This document shows positions 1 through 10,694 of a stretch of 32,356 nucleotides of DNA, in pieces. A program made the translations under genes and the position numbers. Below the pieces are notes generated by a model. It saw nothing but the letters and a program-made list of their open reading frames with translations. It had not been told where the DNA came from and did not search any database. Every line of letters begins with the position of its first letter. The stretch's first letter is position 1. The DNA is from Gonium pectorale (Eukaryota > Chlorophyta > Chlorophyceae > Chlamydomonadales > Volvocaceae), in contig LSYV01000002.1 in the NCBI GenBank assembly GCA_001584585.1, forward strand, positions 3,581,953 through 3,614,308. The letters are read 5' to 3'.

Positions 1-3000
1 CGGCGGGTGAGATAGTCGGCGTGGGCGCCTCTGCGGCTGCGCCGAGTCGGACCCGCGAGGCGGCCGCGGAGGCGGCACGGAGAGCCGAGGAGGAGGAGGA
101 GGACCGGCGGAAACAGGCGCAGCGGGCAGAGGAGGTCCGCAAGGTGGGTTCGGGTGCCACGCGTAATGCACGATACGGAGGCGGCAGGTCTGCTTGGACG
201 GGGCGGCCAGTCGGCGGCCGGCCCTACACCAAGTGTGACCTGGTGGTTGGGAGCTCTGCAGCCGAAGCTCTACACGTGTTAACTTGCTCGCCGGGAGATC
301 CGCAGCCGAAGCTCCACACGCTTTAACTTGCTCGCCGGGTTGCCTTGTCGCCCTTGATCAGCAACAGAACCTCCCTGACGCCCTCTGACCTGACTCTCGC
401 CACGCCCTGCGCGCCTCTTCACGCAGATCGACGAGGAGTGTGCCATCCGCGCCGAGCCCCTCGGCTCCGACCGCCGCTACAACCGCTACTGGCTCTTCAC
501 GCCGTCCGCCGCTCCCTCCACCTCCACCTCGGCCTCCCCCGCCGACGACCCCGAGGCGGCGGCCGCTGATGCCGGCTGGGCGCGGCTGTGGGTCGAGCGC
601 GCGCCCGACGGCGCCTGGCAGCTGCTCACCACGCCCGAGCAGTTCGACGCGCTGGCGGCGTCCCTGGACCCGCGCGGCGCGCGAGAGGGGGCGCTGGCGG
701 CCGCCATGGGGCGCGTGGCAGACCGGGTGAAGAAGTGCATGCCCGGAGGTGCGACACGCGGGGGAGCGACAGGAGGAGGGAGGGAGGGGGTTCCCCCATC
801 AAGGCCCCGGGTGTGTGCCCTGGGGCCCTGGCGCTGCGACCGGGCCGGTCGGCCAACAGGGGCTAGGATTTCTTGCTTCGGACACTGCACCATTGAGCGC
901 CCGTGCCTTCCTTGCTCTGCGTGTCCCTACGTGTCCCTCCAGACGGGTGCCGCTCGTTTTACGACCATATCCCACTCGTCATTCCCGCCTCGTCGTAACC
1001 CATCCAGGCCCCGTCCAGCCGCCCATGCCCTTCGAGGCCATGCCGGCCGAGTCCCGCGCCGCGCTGGACGAGTCGCTGGCGTCGCGCGCCGAGGCGGTGC
1101 GGCTGCTGGCGGGCGCCTGCCTGGCCCCCGGGGACGACTACACGGCCGACGTGGAGCTGCCCGCGACCGACTGCGCCCGCACCCGGCGGCTCAAGCGGGA
1201 TATGCTGCGGCTGGAGGCAGCGCTGCCGGCCGAGGCGGTGGACGAGGGCTTCGAGAGGTGCGGATGAGCAGACGAGAGCAGGGGCGGGGGGCGGCACCGG
1301 GGGGCGGTACCAATATCGAACAGCGGGGTGATAGGTATGGCCATGGCTGTGCGCATCAGCAAGGGTGGGGATTAGGTAAAAGGCTCAACAGCGGAGCTCG
1401 TGCGTCATGGGGGAATGCGGCGTGGCGCCGGCGAGTCCAGTTGCGCGGGTCACCGCCCGGGTGGCTCCGCGGACATGGAGCTGTGCCGCACAGCACTGCT
1501 TGACCCGCGCAAGCCTTGCCTGTGCCGCAGCGGGTCAGTTAAGCTTGCACCTTGCATAGTTCATACCGGTAATGTGTCGTTAGCAGGTATAAATTGTCCA
1601 GCGGCGCTCGCCCCTGAAAGCCCGGCTGCGTGGGTTTGCCCCCGGTTGTGCCTTGGGTGAATGGCGGTGCCGCAAAGCGCTTGCACTGATGCTTTACCCG
1701 CGTGAATCTGGCCGTGACATAACGGGTCAGTTTACCTTGCAACACAAATGCACATGATAGGCCGCACATCATAGGCCACAGCGGCGCTCGCCCCTGAAAG
1801 CCCGGTTGCGTGGGTTTGCCCCCGGTTGTGCCTTGGGTCAATGGCGGTGCCGCAAAGCGCTTGCACTGATGCTTTACCCGCGTGAATCTGGCCGTGACAT
1901 AACGGGTCAGTTTACCTTGCAACATCTGCGCCTGTGAAGCACCCCTTGCGGCGCGTGTGACGGCCACCGGCTTCGGCGGCCATAGTGCTCTGCGATGCAT
2001 AGGAGGGGGCTAGCAAGCTTGACCCTCACATAGTTGTAGCCGTGTGCATGCTGCCCAGCCTCGTCTGGAGACGCTGCGAGCATCCGTCACTAGTCAGCAC
2101 GACATGGCTCGACCCGTGCGCCCGTCTCTGCCGCCGCCTCTCTTGCCCCACCCCCTTCCCCTGCTGCGTACCCGCCTGCCCTCGTGCCTACCCTTCCGCA
2201 GGATTGCGTGGGCGGAGGCGGTCCGCTCGGCGCCCAACCCCGCCGCGCTGCGCACCTGCCTGGGCCAGCTAGAGGCGGCACTGCTGCCCTCCCCCGACGG
2301 CACCGCTCCGGGCCTGCTAGCCACGGTGTTCCACCGCCACCCGCCCCTGGTCCGCGGGGCCTGGGTGGAGGTCGGGCGGGAGGTCGCCACCGCGCTGCCG
2401 GGGCCGGCGAGCAAGGAGGTGGGTGGGTCGGCACAGGGCCTACCCCACGCGCCCTTCGCATCCTCCTCGGCTGGCAGAGACTGGCTTCCGGCTGCCACGA
2501 CGGCGTCATTCGCCATACCGGGTATCGCGTGTTGCGCCCCCCTGCTGCGCAAGTGGGCAAGCTGCAGAAACCCACCCCAGCCCAAACCAACTGGCCGCTC
2601 GCGCGCTGCCCGTCCCGTGCCCAGATCCTGCCGCCCCTGGAGCGACCCGACGGCGCGCCGCCGCCCCCGCCCAGCGACGAGCCGCTGGCGTGGCTGCCCC
2701 CCACGCTGCCCGCCATCGCGCTGCGGCTGCTGGCGCTGGACGCCGCCATCGTGTACCGCCAGGGCAGCCCGCCCGGGCGGGAGGTCATGGCCGGCTACAA
2801 GTACACGGTTCGTCCCGCGCCGCGCGACGCGCAGCCGGTCGTGGTGGCGGCGGCGGGCAAGGCCGGCGACGCGGTGCCGCCGTCGTCGTCGGCGCTGCCA
2901 CTCGGAGTAGGCGGCGGCGCCGTGCTGCTGACGAACGGTGAGCGCTGCGGGACTCTACGTGCCCCGGTATCTCCCCACGCATACCCGTTTCTAGGGCTGA

Positions 3001-3939
3001 TGCAGCTGGCTAGCTGGCGCACCTCGCTCATTGGCTCCCCGCCCCGCCCGCATCCTCCCCGCCGCCTTATGGCCCTCCTCCGCCAGTGCTCGCCGACCGC
3101 GGTCGCGTGCGGGAGGCCAGCCGGCGGGTTCCGGAGCTGCCGGGGACCATCATGGTCCTGCGCGCACGGGAATTCACCCTGCCGGTGGAGGCGATGCGGT
3201 CGAGCGTGGCAGAGGCGGAGCGCCAAGGCCTGGCGGCGGTGCCGGCGGCGGCCACTGGCAAGGGTAAGGGCAAGGCCGCTGGCGGAAAGGGCGGAAAGGG
3301 AGGCGACGCCGCCGGCGCCGCTGCGCCTGCGCCCAAGAGCTACGGGTCACGGTCCGTTGTGGTGGTGTCGGGCCGCGGCGTGGCGGCGCCTACCAAGAAC
3401 AAGGGAGCTGTGAAGGCCAAGGGCACGGCGCCGCCGCCCAGCGCCGCAAGGGTGAAGCCTAGCGGAAAGGGCAGCCGCGGGAAGGGAGCTGCCGCGGCGG
3501 CGGCACCGGCGGCGGCCGAGGAACCGGAGCCCGAGGAGGAGGCCGCGCCAGGTGCGTGGGAATGTGCGGGGCGTTTGGAGTGCTTGTTGGCGGTTCCGCG
3601 CGTATCTCCCGAGTGGTGGGGATGTTGGGAGCACTTCAAGTATATGTAGTGCAGCGCTGTGTCGCTGTGCCGCGCCAGCACCACGCGGGCAGCTGATGCC
3701 TTTCGAGGCATTCCACTCTCCATCCCGGGGGCGAGGAACACGCACAGGACCCTGGCGACGGACGGACGCACATGCAGCATTCGTAGGCACCGCAGTCACG
3801 TCCCGTGTTGCCGCGATATCCCGGCGCCGCAGGGCCGGGGGCTGAGGACGACGACGAGGCGGCCGCCTTCCTGAGCGACGAGGAGGAGGATGCTCAGGAG
3901 GAGGGGTACGATGACCCCTACGACTCGGACTACCGATGA
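1..3939 (+). CDS. RLT: RLT-like (homeobox-DDT / WSD domain) chromatin-remodelling subunit, 3' part only
   Basis: Seen: exons <1-143, 427-748, 1008-1257, 2202-2418, 2625-2937, 3087-3551 and 3833-3939, phases matching at every junction; they give 604 residues before TGA 3937-3939. The first exon is a Glu/Arg-rich charged helix open to the window edge. Exon 2 carries a WSD/D-TOX E-type block: LGSDRRYNRYWLF, then a W-x-L-W-V-E strand and DPRGAREGAL. Exons 3-4 hold LKRDMLRLEAALPAEA and a W-A-E-A-V...L-x-x-L-E-A-A-L segment. Exon 5 holds ALRLLALDAAIVY. Family knowledge: this order matches the C-terminal half of plant RINGLET (RLT1/RLT2) proteins, accessory subunits of ISWI nucleosome remodellers in the nucleus. 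The tail is Lys/Gly/Ala-rich, then strongly acidic (EDDDE, SDEEED, final DSDYR), which could contact histones (inference). The homeodomain and DDT domain would lie upstream, outside the window. Other WSD proteins (BAZ/ACF1-like) are possible, but the RLT-type motifs fit best. Confidence 0.85.
258..339. repeat. Imperfect 44-base tandem duplication in RLT intron 1
   Basis: Two adjacent copies, 258-301 and 302-339 (second one shorter), share the core GCAGCCGAAGCT and end with AACTTGCTCGCCGGG. They lie wholly inside the first visible intron (144-426), between donor GTGGGT and the acceptor at 425-426. No function is apparent. Confidence 0.7.
1599..1924. repeat. 146-base direct repeat pair in RLT intron 3
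   Basis: Copies at 1599-1744 and 1779-1924 are exactly 180 bases apart and differ at two positions I can see (C1624/T1804 and G1660/C1840). A 34-base spacer (1745-1778) separates them. A degraded fragment of the unit's end (GGGTCAGTTA, then CTTGCA) occurs near 1534-1555, suggesting an older third copy. The array sits in the longest RLT intron (1258-2201). I see no terminal inverted repeats or transposase. Because 180 is a multiple of three, the minus strand shows a repetitive reading frame that is probably fortuitous. Confidence 0.9.
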
Positions 3940-5169
3940 GCCCCGGCCACCTGGCGTGGCACTCATGATGCGGGTTGTCGGACGTCCATGCGTGCGGCTC
4001 TGTGGCGCTAAGCGGTGAGCCACAGGCACGGCTAGGCGGGTGGCGGGTGCCTGGCACGCTCGTGCTGTTGCGGTGGCTGCGGCGGCGCGCAAGCGGCAGC
4101 GGTTACACATTGGGAGGCCTGGCGGGCCTGACGGAGGGGACAGGTGCGGAATGGAGTTGGGCGTGGAGTGATGTGCGGAGAGGCAGCGCTAGTTGGGGCC
4201 GCTGCCAGTGTGCAGCTGCAGGGGGGCAGCAGGAGGGCGGGCACGGCCGCAGACCTGCCAACCGCAGGCGCGGAGATAGCACTGGGGCTCGGTTGGTTTT
4301 GAGGCGTCGCGGCGGCTAGATGCGCACAGGCAGGTGCCAGGACCGTAGGGTGTAGGCAGGCAACAGGGTTCGCACAAGACACCGCAATGAGCGTTGAGGA
4401 AGCAGGTGTGTTTCTCATAGACAGGAAGCTAGAGCATCGCGTTGCTGGTTGGCTGGCCAGGGGTGCTCTCTCGGAGGCCCTTGGGTCGGTGGGTTCGGCT
4501 GCTGCGGAGGCGTGCTGGACAGAGATGTGCTATACGCATGCGGCCCCACGCCGGGGTTGTGGCCGGCGACACGGTGTCCCGCCGCTCCCAGGAATTTGGG
4601 GAGGAGATGAAGCGGCGGACCGGTCTGAAGTCAAATCTGCTCCCAGCTCCCCCCCCCCAAAGAAAAGATACCGATGCGTGCGATTCCGCGTCACTCGTTC
4701 CGACCCGTTTCCCTTCTTCACTACCCTCCCCCCCTATACACACCGACTTCAGCCAATTGGCCAGAGTATGAAATACGGTATACGCAAGCAGGGCCCGCTT
4801 CGGAGTGCTTTTAGAATGGCCCTGGGGCCTGCTTGGGAAAACCTACCCCAGCTGCTCCGTCTTACGGAAGTGTGCAGCGCGTCCCCGCATCACCTCTCTC
4901 CTACGCTGGGGGAGGAGGTACAACATCACGAGTTACGGCGTAATCCTTGCTTCATGCATCAAACCCTGCCTCACAGTCGGTTTGGCGTGACTCCGACGGC
5001 CTGGAGTGTGAAATACGGTGACCAATGTTGCAGGGGGGTACCTGTCCGCAGAGGGGTACGTGGTATGGTTCTGGAGCAACCCGGAGAATACCGCAACGCA
5101 GAGGGACGTGTTGCCTTTATCGTATGGCTGCAGCGTCTGTATTGACAACCATCCGTGCGACTCGCTACA
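3940..5169. other. Intergenic: RLT 3' UTR and cyclin C promoter/5' UTR
   Basis: About 1.2 kb with no supportable gene. I find no TGTAA here, so the RLT transcript must use a variant signal; TGTAG occurs at 4351-4355. A reading frame opens at ATG 4387 and begins with balanced composition, but it degenerates and lacks good codon bias. Two similar 17-base stretches, GAGTATGAAATACGGTA near 4765 and GAGTGTGAAATACGGTG near 5004, are the only internal similarity I noticed. Confidence 0.6.
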
Positions 5170-6786
5170 ATGGCTGCAAGCTATTGGGACTCGCACTGCT
5201 CGTAAGCTCTTTGCCTTGCATCTAGGTCGTGTCCAGTCTCCATGCGGTCCTGTTTACCGTAGGCGCAACCTGGTCTCAAAGCAGCAACTGGAGTGCTCTC
5301 ACGCCGAGGACAGGCTCCTTGGGCTGACGCCAGAGCATATCAAGCAACTAAACATCTACTTTTGCGCAAGTGAGGATTTGCCTCACGAAGGGGGCTCGTT
5401 CGACCAACGGTTGACCGCACCGCACGAAAACTGCAGGCATCGCAGAGCTGGCGAAGCAGCTCAAGCTCCGCCAAAGGTGACCGGGCACATTGGGCAGAAG
5501 ATTGGGAACGGCACACCGGAAGTCAAATCCCAGCTTACCAACGTACGCCCCCCCCCCTTGTCCATACCCTACCATGTGCCCACAGGGTCGCCGCCTCAGC
5601 CATGGTCTACTTCAGGCGTACGTACCTGTGCAACGACTTTTGCAGGATGGACCCTCGGCTGGTGTACGTGGCCTGCCTCTACCTGGCGTGCAAGGCAGAG
5701 GAGTCCCTGCTTGCCGCCAAGCACCTGGTGGTTCATGCAAAGACTCTGCGCCCCAAGTGGGCTTTTGACGTCAAAGACTTGCTCGACATGGAGATGGTGA
5801 GCTTGGGCACCGCTCTCCCTAGGGCGCTCCCGCCGGAATTCTCCCGCTGCTTGGGCTCGCGTCCCTCCCGTCCCTCCCACGCCCTCCGTCCTTGGTGTCC
5901 GACTCACAAACCGGTTTCACTTTCCGCAGGTGTTGCTGGAGGATCTGGACTTCAACCTGATTGTGTTCAGTCCCTACCGTGACCTGGCTACCTTCCTGGC
6001 CGATGCCGGGCTGGAGCAGTCCTGCGCGCAGCGCGCCTGGGGCGCCCTTAACGACTCCTACCGTACCGATGTGCACCTGCTGCACCCGCCGCACATTGTT
6101 GCGTTGGGCTGCCTGTGCTTGGCGGCCAGCTCCGACGGCGTGGAGCTGGGCTCGTGGTTGCAACGCCTCAACGTGGAGCTGGGCCAGGTGGGCCCTGCAT
6201 AGCAGTAGAGCTGAGGCGGGCAAGTCGTTTCGTATGGGGCCAGTATGTGCGCATGGTGGCTGTGTAAAACTGGGGAGGCTGCGTGTCACATATTGTCACT
6301 AATTACGAGAAAGCCGAGTGTTGGCTGTTTAGTCAGTCGCGCAACAGCTGCAGGCTGGGTAATGTACGATTTGCGCCGTTGTGCATTATTTTATGCAGTG
6401 TAGTGCGTACGCAGCGGGGACTGCGTGGAAAGGTTTTGTTTCCGGAATCTAAACGGCAAACCCAAAGTGCCTCACTGAACCCGTACCCGGCCCGAATGGC
6501 GACTGGCTGACTTGGGCCCTGGAGTCCAGCTCAGCGACCGGACGCGCTGAGACTTCAGACGCACAGCACGGGACTTGCGAAGAGCCGCATCGTCACGCCG
6601 TGAGCTGTGCTTATGGCAGCTGACACGTGTGCACTGTTCCTCTTGGGAACGCAGGTCGCCTCGGTGGTTTCCGATCTGACTGCGCTTTATGCGCAGCACG
6701 CGTCCGCAATTTCAACGGATGAGTGTCACCGACTGCTGGAGCAGGTCCGGCAGCATGTGGCCGTCAGCAGCGAGCGCAGGCGCTGA
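5170..6786 (+). CDS. CYCC: Cyclin C, Mediator CDK8 kinase-module cyclin
   Basis: Seen: exons 5170-5201, 5263-5369, 5437-5476, 5586-5796, 5930-6187 and 6655-6786 give 259 residues, close to the usual 250-285 of cyclin C. ATG 5170 is the first ATG after an in-frame stop at 5143. The N-terminus MAASYWDSH resembles the conserved cyclin C start. KQLKLRQRVAASAMVYFRR, LYLACKAEES, LLDMEMVLLEDLDF, VFSPYRDL and HPPHIVALGCLCLAAS cover both cyclin folds in the expected order. The last exon supplies the C-terminal helix. Family knowledge: cyclin C binds CDK8 and, with MED12 and MED13, forms the Mediator kinase module that tunes RNA polymerase II transcription in the nucleus. The last intron (6188-6654) contains an in-frame stop and a TGTAA, discussed as a finding. 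Confidence 0.94.
6263..6267 (+). promoter_or_regulatory. TGTAA inside cyclin C intron 5
   Basis: If the 6188 donor is not used, translation ends at TAG 6200-6202, and this algal-type poly(A) signal follows 60 bases later. It could end a short transcript lacking the C-terminal helix. The motif is only five bases long and could be there by chance. Confidence 0.35.
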
Positions 6787-7886
6787 CGCCAGCCATAGCT
6801 GGCGGGTGGGACGCGCAGCGACAGTATTGCACCATCTAGGGTGCTTGTCGGTGGGCGTAAGGCCACATCGCGGAGGCGAGGCCTGCCTCGGTCCTGGGGT
6901 TCACGCTTGGGGAGAACGCCGCTGCGTGAGGTGGGTTCATGGTTGACACAACGACCGTCACGGCATCTATGTCGCTTGGCCCTGGGGCTAGATTTGCTGC
7001 ATGCGTCCAGGCTTCATTGCCGTGTCTTCCAGGAGGGGAAGGCGATGCAAGATAAAGAACCAAAAGCTGTAAGCAGGCTAGTTATATCGTTGGAATGCTG
7101 CCTGGTACCGGTAGTCAGTCTGGCCTTCAGGTGACAGGAGAAATTCACATAGATCAAGGAAAGCTGGTATCTAATCCTACTGCCTGGTTCCCGTTTCGTA
7201 TTTCTCCTACCCAACCGCAGGTCCCGATGGTGCGTGCTTTTACGGCGGACACCTAATGCGCGCATGACCGCATCCCGTATGCATCGTGTGCGTCGTGAAG
7301 AGTTGGCGTGGGAGCTGAGTTGTAACCTGCCTCATACACTGTCACCAAACGGGCAAATCCGTTCTTGGTCTTGCATTTTTGCCTAAGCGCTGGAGGCGTG
7401 AACAGCCCACAAACGCTGACGGACCCAACGTGGCCCGAGAGGCGGACAGGGAATGCAGATGCAGCATGAGGCCACCCAGTAGTGCTGAAGTACTTGTGAA
7501 TGACGGTCCTAGATGATTTATCTGGCCGCGGCGTGCGCGCAAGTGTAGGTTGCCCGTGCCAACGCGACCGAGTAGGTTGTCAGGAATGCACTAAACGATA
7601 CGAAGCCCGAAGCATACCTGCGTGTCCCATGCCAACATGGGCCGCGCGCCGGCGGGGTCTCCCTGGCAGCGCACCGGCCCCTGGGTCGCGGCGGCGGGGC
7701 GAGCCTGGATAGTAATCATATTCACTCTTAATTCTTTGCATGAACTCTGTGGCGCCATCGGGACGTTGGGCACCGCGACCGTGCCGTATCGCCGGACAAG
7801 ATTCATGATACTATGCACTCGCCTCGCATATCGTGCAAACTTCTATAGGCGCACTCGCGGCCAAGGGATATACTGGATTGATAGAG
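6787..7886. other. Intergenic: cyclin C 3' UTR and START-gene 5' region
   Basis: About 1.1 kb without a supportable gene on either strand. TGTAA at 7068-7072 and again at 7321-7325 are the likely 3' end signals of cyclin C. The sequence is less GC-rich than the exons. The START reading frame has an in-frame stop at 7806-7808. Confidence 0.6.
7068..7072 (+). promoter_or_regulatory. Probable poly(A) signal of cyclin C (TGTAA)
   Basis: First TGTAA after the cyclin C stop at 6784-6786, 282 bases downstream, a normal 3' UTR length for a volvocine gene. A second TGTAA at 7321 is the alternative. Confidence 0.5.
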
Positions 7887-10304
7887 ATGCTCTCCTTTGG
7901 CGTGTGGCCCCTTGGCGCAGTTTGGCAGGTCGTCGCGGCGGTATTGCCCGTCTGGTTGCTGGGCGCTGTCACTGGATATCTTGTAAGTACATGTATGCGC
8001 TTCCTACCGAGTCGTTCGGCCAGTCATCGCGCTTTTCCCGATGCGACGTGCAGCTGCCTCGGCCTGCGTCAGCCAAGACACAGCCAGCAGCAACTTCATG
8101 GGCACTGTTCTTCTCGGGACCACACTTCCGTCGCTGGGCGGTGGTATACCACCTCGCCATTATTGCCAGGTTTGTAAGCGCTACGCACCTGCTCCTCGCT
8201 GGGTTGGCAGCCAACACTTTTCTCTTCACATTGTAGGGATGTCTGGAAGACCTACACTGCACCCGGCACCTTCCGTGCCTTTTGCAAGGCGGTCGCGAGC
8301 TGGGCTTCTGGGAAGGGCTTCGTGTTTGAGCTGCCGGCAATTGCAGCCGATGACGCTATCGCCGACGTCGGCGCGACGAAGAGCACTCGCGACGCCGACA
8401 ACTGGTAAGCCGAACCGACGGGAGGTTGGCGCAGCCCGCGACCATGCCCGCGCCGCGCTTACCCCTGTTCCCGCTCGCTATACAGGTACATTACGCAGAA
8501 AGATCTGGCGTTCTACCAGTACCACATGGAGCAGAACGGCGACTGCCCCGGCGCGTCGCCATGGGAGGTCTTGATGGAGAAGGATATCCCCAACTGCATG
8601 AAGTACACGGCTTGGCGGAGGACCCTCGCGGTAAGAGAGCAGAATAGCGCTAAGCGCGCTGCGTGCTCGGCCCTCGAGCAGGTGGACCTAGCTGCGTCCA
8701 CCTGACTGGGTTGCGCGTGTCACCCTAGGACAGCCAGCATGCCGCGAGCCCATAGCCACCCCCAGTCGCCTAGAATGCCGAGGTATGTGTTGTTTACCGT
8801 GTCCCCTCGCAGAATGGCAAGACGGAATACAAGAGCCTGACCCACAGCGCGGACGCCACGGCCGAGGAGTTCACAGACTTATACTTTGATGATGATTACC
8901 GACCCAAATGGGTAAGTGGGCAACCCTCTATGCAGGGCTTTGCAGCAGATCTAGGGTCAAGCAACTGTGCCACGTCTGTGGTGCGGTCATGCGCAAGGAA
9001 TTGGGCGTCAGGCACGGCTTGTGATCCGCGCTGGCCTGTAACGTGAGCCAGGAGCCACTGGAGGGGAAACGCCGGTCCGATACTGTATCCTGAGGCCTCT
9101 CATAAGTGGCATGTGGACCCCATCGTGGTGAACAGGATTTACGCCAGACATTCAATGCGAATGTACAAGCATATGTAGAGCTGAGTGCTTGGGCAATATG
9201 GGCATGGCCGTCGGAACTTGACTGCACTTAAACTCGCGCCTCTGCCAGTCTGGGCATTGGGCTGGTCAGCCGTCGTCCGAACTACATGTGGGTCTTGCCG
9301 CGCCTCGCAGGACGCCATGATCATTCACCACGAGGTGGTGGAGCACGGCGACTTCTCTCAGCGGCAGCAGGTTGTTCGCTGGGTGCGCCGCTTCCCCTTC
9401 AAGTTCCTGTCGGACCGCGAGTACACAATTGCGCGGCGCCTGTACCGCACGGACGACTGCCTGTACGGCCTCACAAAGGTGCGCGCCTTCCCGTACCAGC
9501 GGATCTTTTGCCTGGCGTGTCCTGGTGCTAGTGCGCACGTCTGTTACAGGCGCTGTACTAATTCAGGATAAATGCCGCTAGGAAGCCCACGCCAGTCGAA
9601 TCATTTATTTCTTTTCGTCCCCTCCCCAGGCAATCACCCGTGTTTCCGCTTTCCCTGCGCGCCTTTCCCAGGTCGTGGACCACCCCAGCGCGCGGCGTGA
9701 CAGCCACGTGGTCAAGATGGACGTGTTTTACAGCATGTGGCGCTCGCGGACCGTGCAGTGCCCCTGGGGCAGCAACCGGCCTGCCTGCGAAACGCTGCTG
9801 CTGCACCACGAGCAGTTTAAGATCATGGAGCACCTGGCGCGCTTCGCCGTGCGGCACGGCATGTGGGGCTTCGTCAAGACGCTGTCGGAGCGCACCCCCG
9901 AGTATATCGCGCGCCGCCGCCAGCGTGGCCTGGTGCCGACCCAGATCGACGCCATGGCCTACGGCTACAACGGCTGCCCCGGCCCGGCGCCCGGCTGCGT
10001 TGGAAGCCCGGGTGGCGGCTCCGTGGGCCACATGCAGATGAGCCAGAGCTCTCTGTCACTGTGTTCGCTGGAGAGCAGCTCGCTGGGCGGCGCGGGTGGC
10101 TCCCTCAGCCGCCAGGGCAGCGCGGGCCTGCCCCGCGGCAAGAGCGTGCCCTCACGCGTCAAGGGCCTCCTGGCTGTGGCAATGGCCAGCGGCCTGGCGG
10201 TGCTGATGAAGCGCTCCAACTCGATGCCCAGCAACCTGAATAACGTCAAGGCGCTGAAGTCGCGGCGGCAGCAGCTGAGGCGGCAGACCAGCATGACCTT
10301 CTGA
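7887..10304 (+). CDS. Plant-type START-domain lipid-binding protein with N-terminal membrane anchor
   Basis: Seen: exons 7887-7982, 8054-8169, 8237-8404, 8486-8630, 8813-8911, 9311-9478 and 9672-10304 give 474 residues. ATG 7887 is the first after the in-frame stop at 7806. Residues about 10-31 are hydrophobic (VVAAVLPVWLLGAVTGYL), a membrane anchor or signal. The START region spans about residues 127-341: SPWEVLMEKD, YTAWRRTLANGKTEYKS, FDDDYRPKWDAMI, VRWVRRFPFKFLSDREYTI, ACETLLLHHEQFKIM and VRHGMWGFVKTL. This matches the land-plant START family with an N-terminal transmembrane segment (polyketide cyclase/lipid-transport superfamily). Such proteins hold a lipid in a deep pocket, and ligands of this subfamily are mostly unknown. 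The tail (342-474) is Ser/Gly-rich, then basic, with a short hydrophobic stretch at about 428-445. The exon 2 acceptor could instead be at 8083/8084, also in phase. Confidence 0.9.
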
Positions 10305-10468
10305 TCGCCCAGCGCAGCGAACACATGGTTCGCGTGTGGCTGTGTAGATTGCTTGGACGAAACGGGATGACGGACCATCTTCCTGCGTTGTTGCCTACAA
10401 CAACAACGCAACACACAGAAGTGCCAACACGGGTCCAAAGTAGGGCCTTCATTGAGGCGTTGGCGCTT

Positions 10469-10650
10469 CTAACCCATCTTAATCTTGACTAGCATTGGAA
10501 CGCGGACCCGGGGTCGGGTCGTCCGTCGGAGCGTTGCTGGCGCGTTGTCCTCAACGCTCACGATGGCTCGGTGGCCTTGCTTGTTGGTGAAATGGCGCGC
10601 TTTGCTCTGCAATTTGGATATGACCTCTTCAATTTGCTTTCTACAGTTCC
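10469..10650 (-). other. Weak candidate minus-strand terminal exon, or remnant
   Basis: Reading the minus strand from just after an acceptor-like CTGTAG (plus 10646-10651), one frame stays open for about 60 codons and ends in TAG at 10469. It starts KQIEEVISKLQSKARHF, an amphipathic charged helix, and ends MLVKIKMG. Codons are reasonable for a gene. I found no ATG-bearing upstream exon and no minus-strand TGTAA close by, so this may be chance or a decayed element. If real, it would converge on the START gene. Confidence 0.15.
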
Positions 10651-10669
10651 TGTGCTGATACGGTGGCGC

Positions 10670-10694
10670 GCGCACGCACGCTCTGTGCGTGCGC
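10670..10694. other. Perfect 10-base-pair hairpin
   Basis: GCGCACGCAC at 10670-10679 pairs with GTGCGTGCGC at 10685-10694 around a GCTCT loop. It is 366 bases past the START-gene stop, so it could fold in a long 3' UTR. Alternating purine-pyrimidine sequence of this kind also arises easily in GC-rich DNA. Confidence 0.5.

Noticed and set aside
1539..2000. Minus-strand 153-codon frame with an internal 60-residue repeat
   Set aside because: It is produced by the 180-base spacing of the intronic direct repeats, lies inside the RLT intron and has no family resemblance.
4387..5145. 252-codon + strand frame between RLT and cyclin C
   Set aside because: Only the first 50 or so codons look protein-like. 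The rest is irregular, codon bias is poor, and it ends just before the cyclin C start.
7622..8236. Longer first exon for the START gene in another frame
   Set aside because: Its second half (8054-8169) is a real exon, but the upstream part lacks family similarity. ATG 7887 in the other frame supplies the expected membrane anchor and splices in phase.
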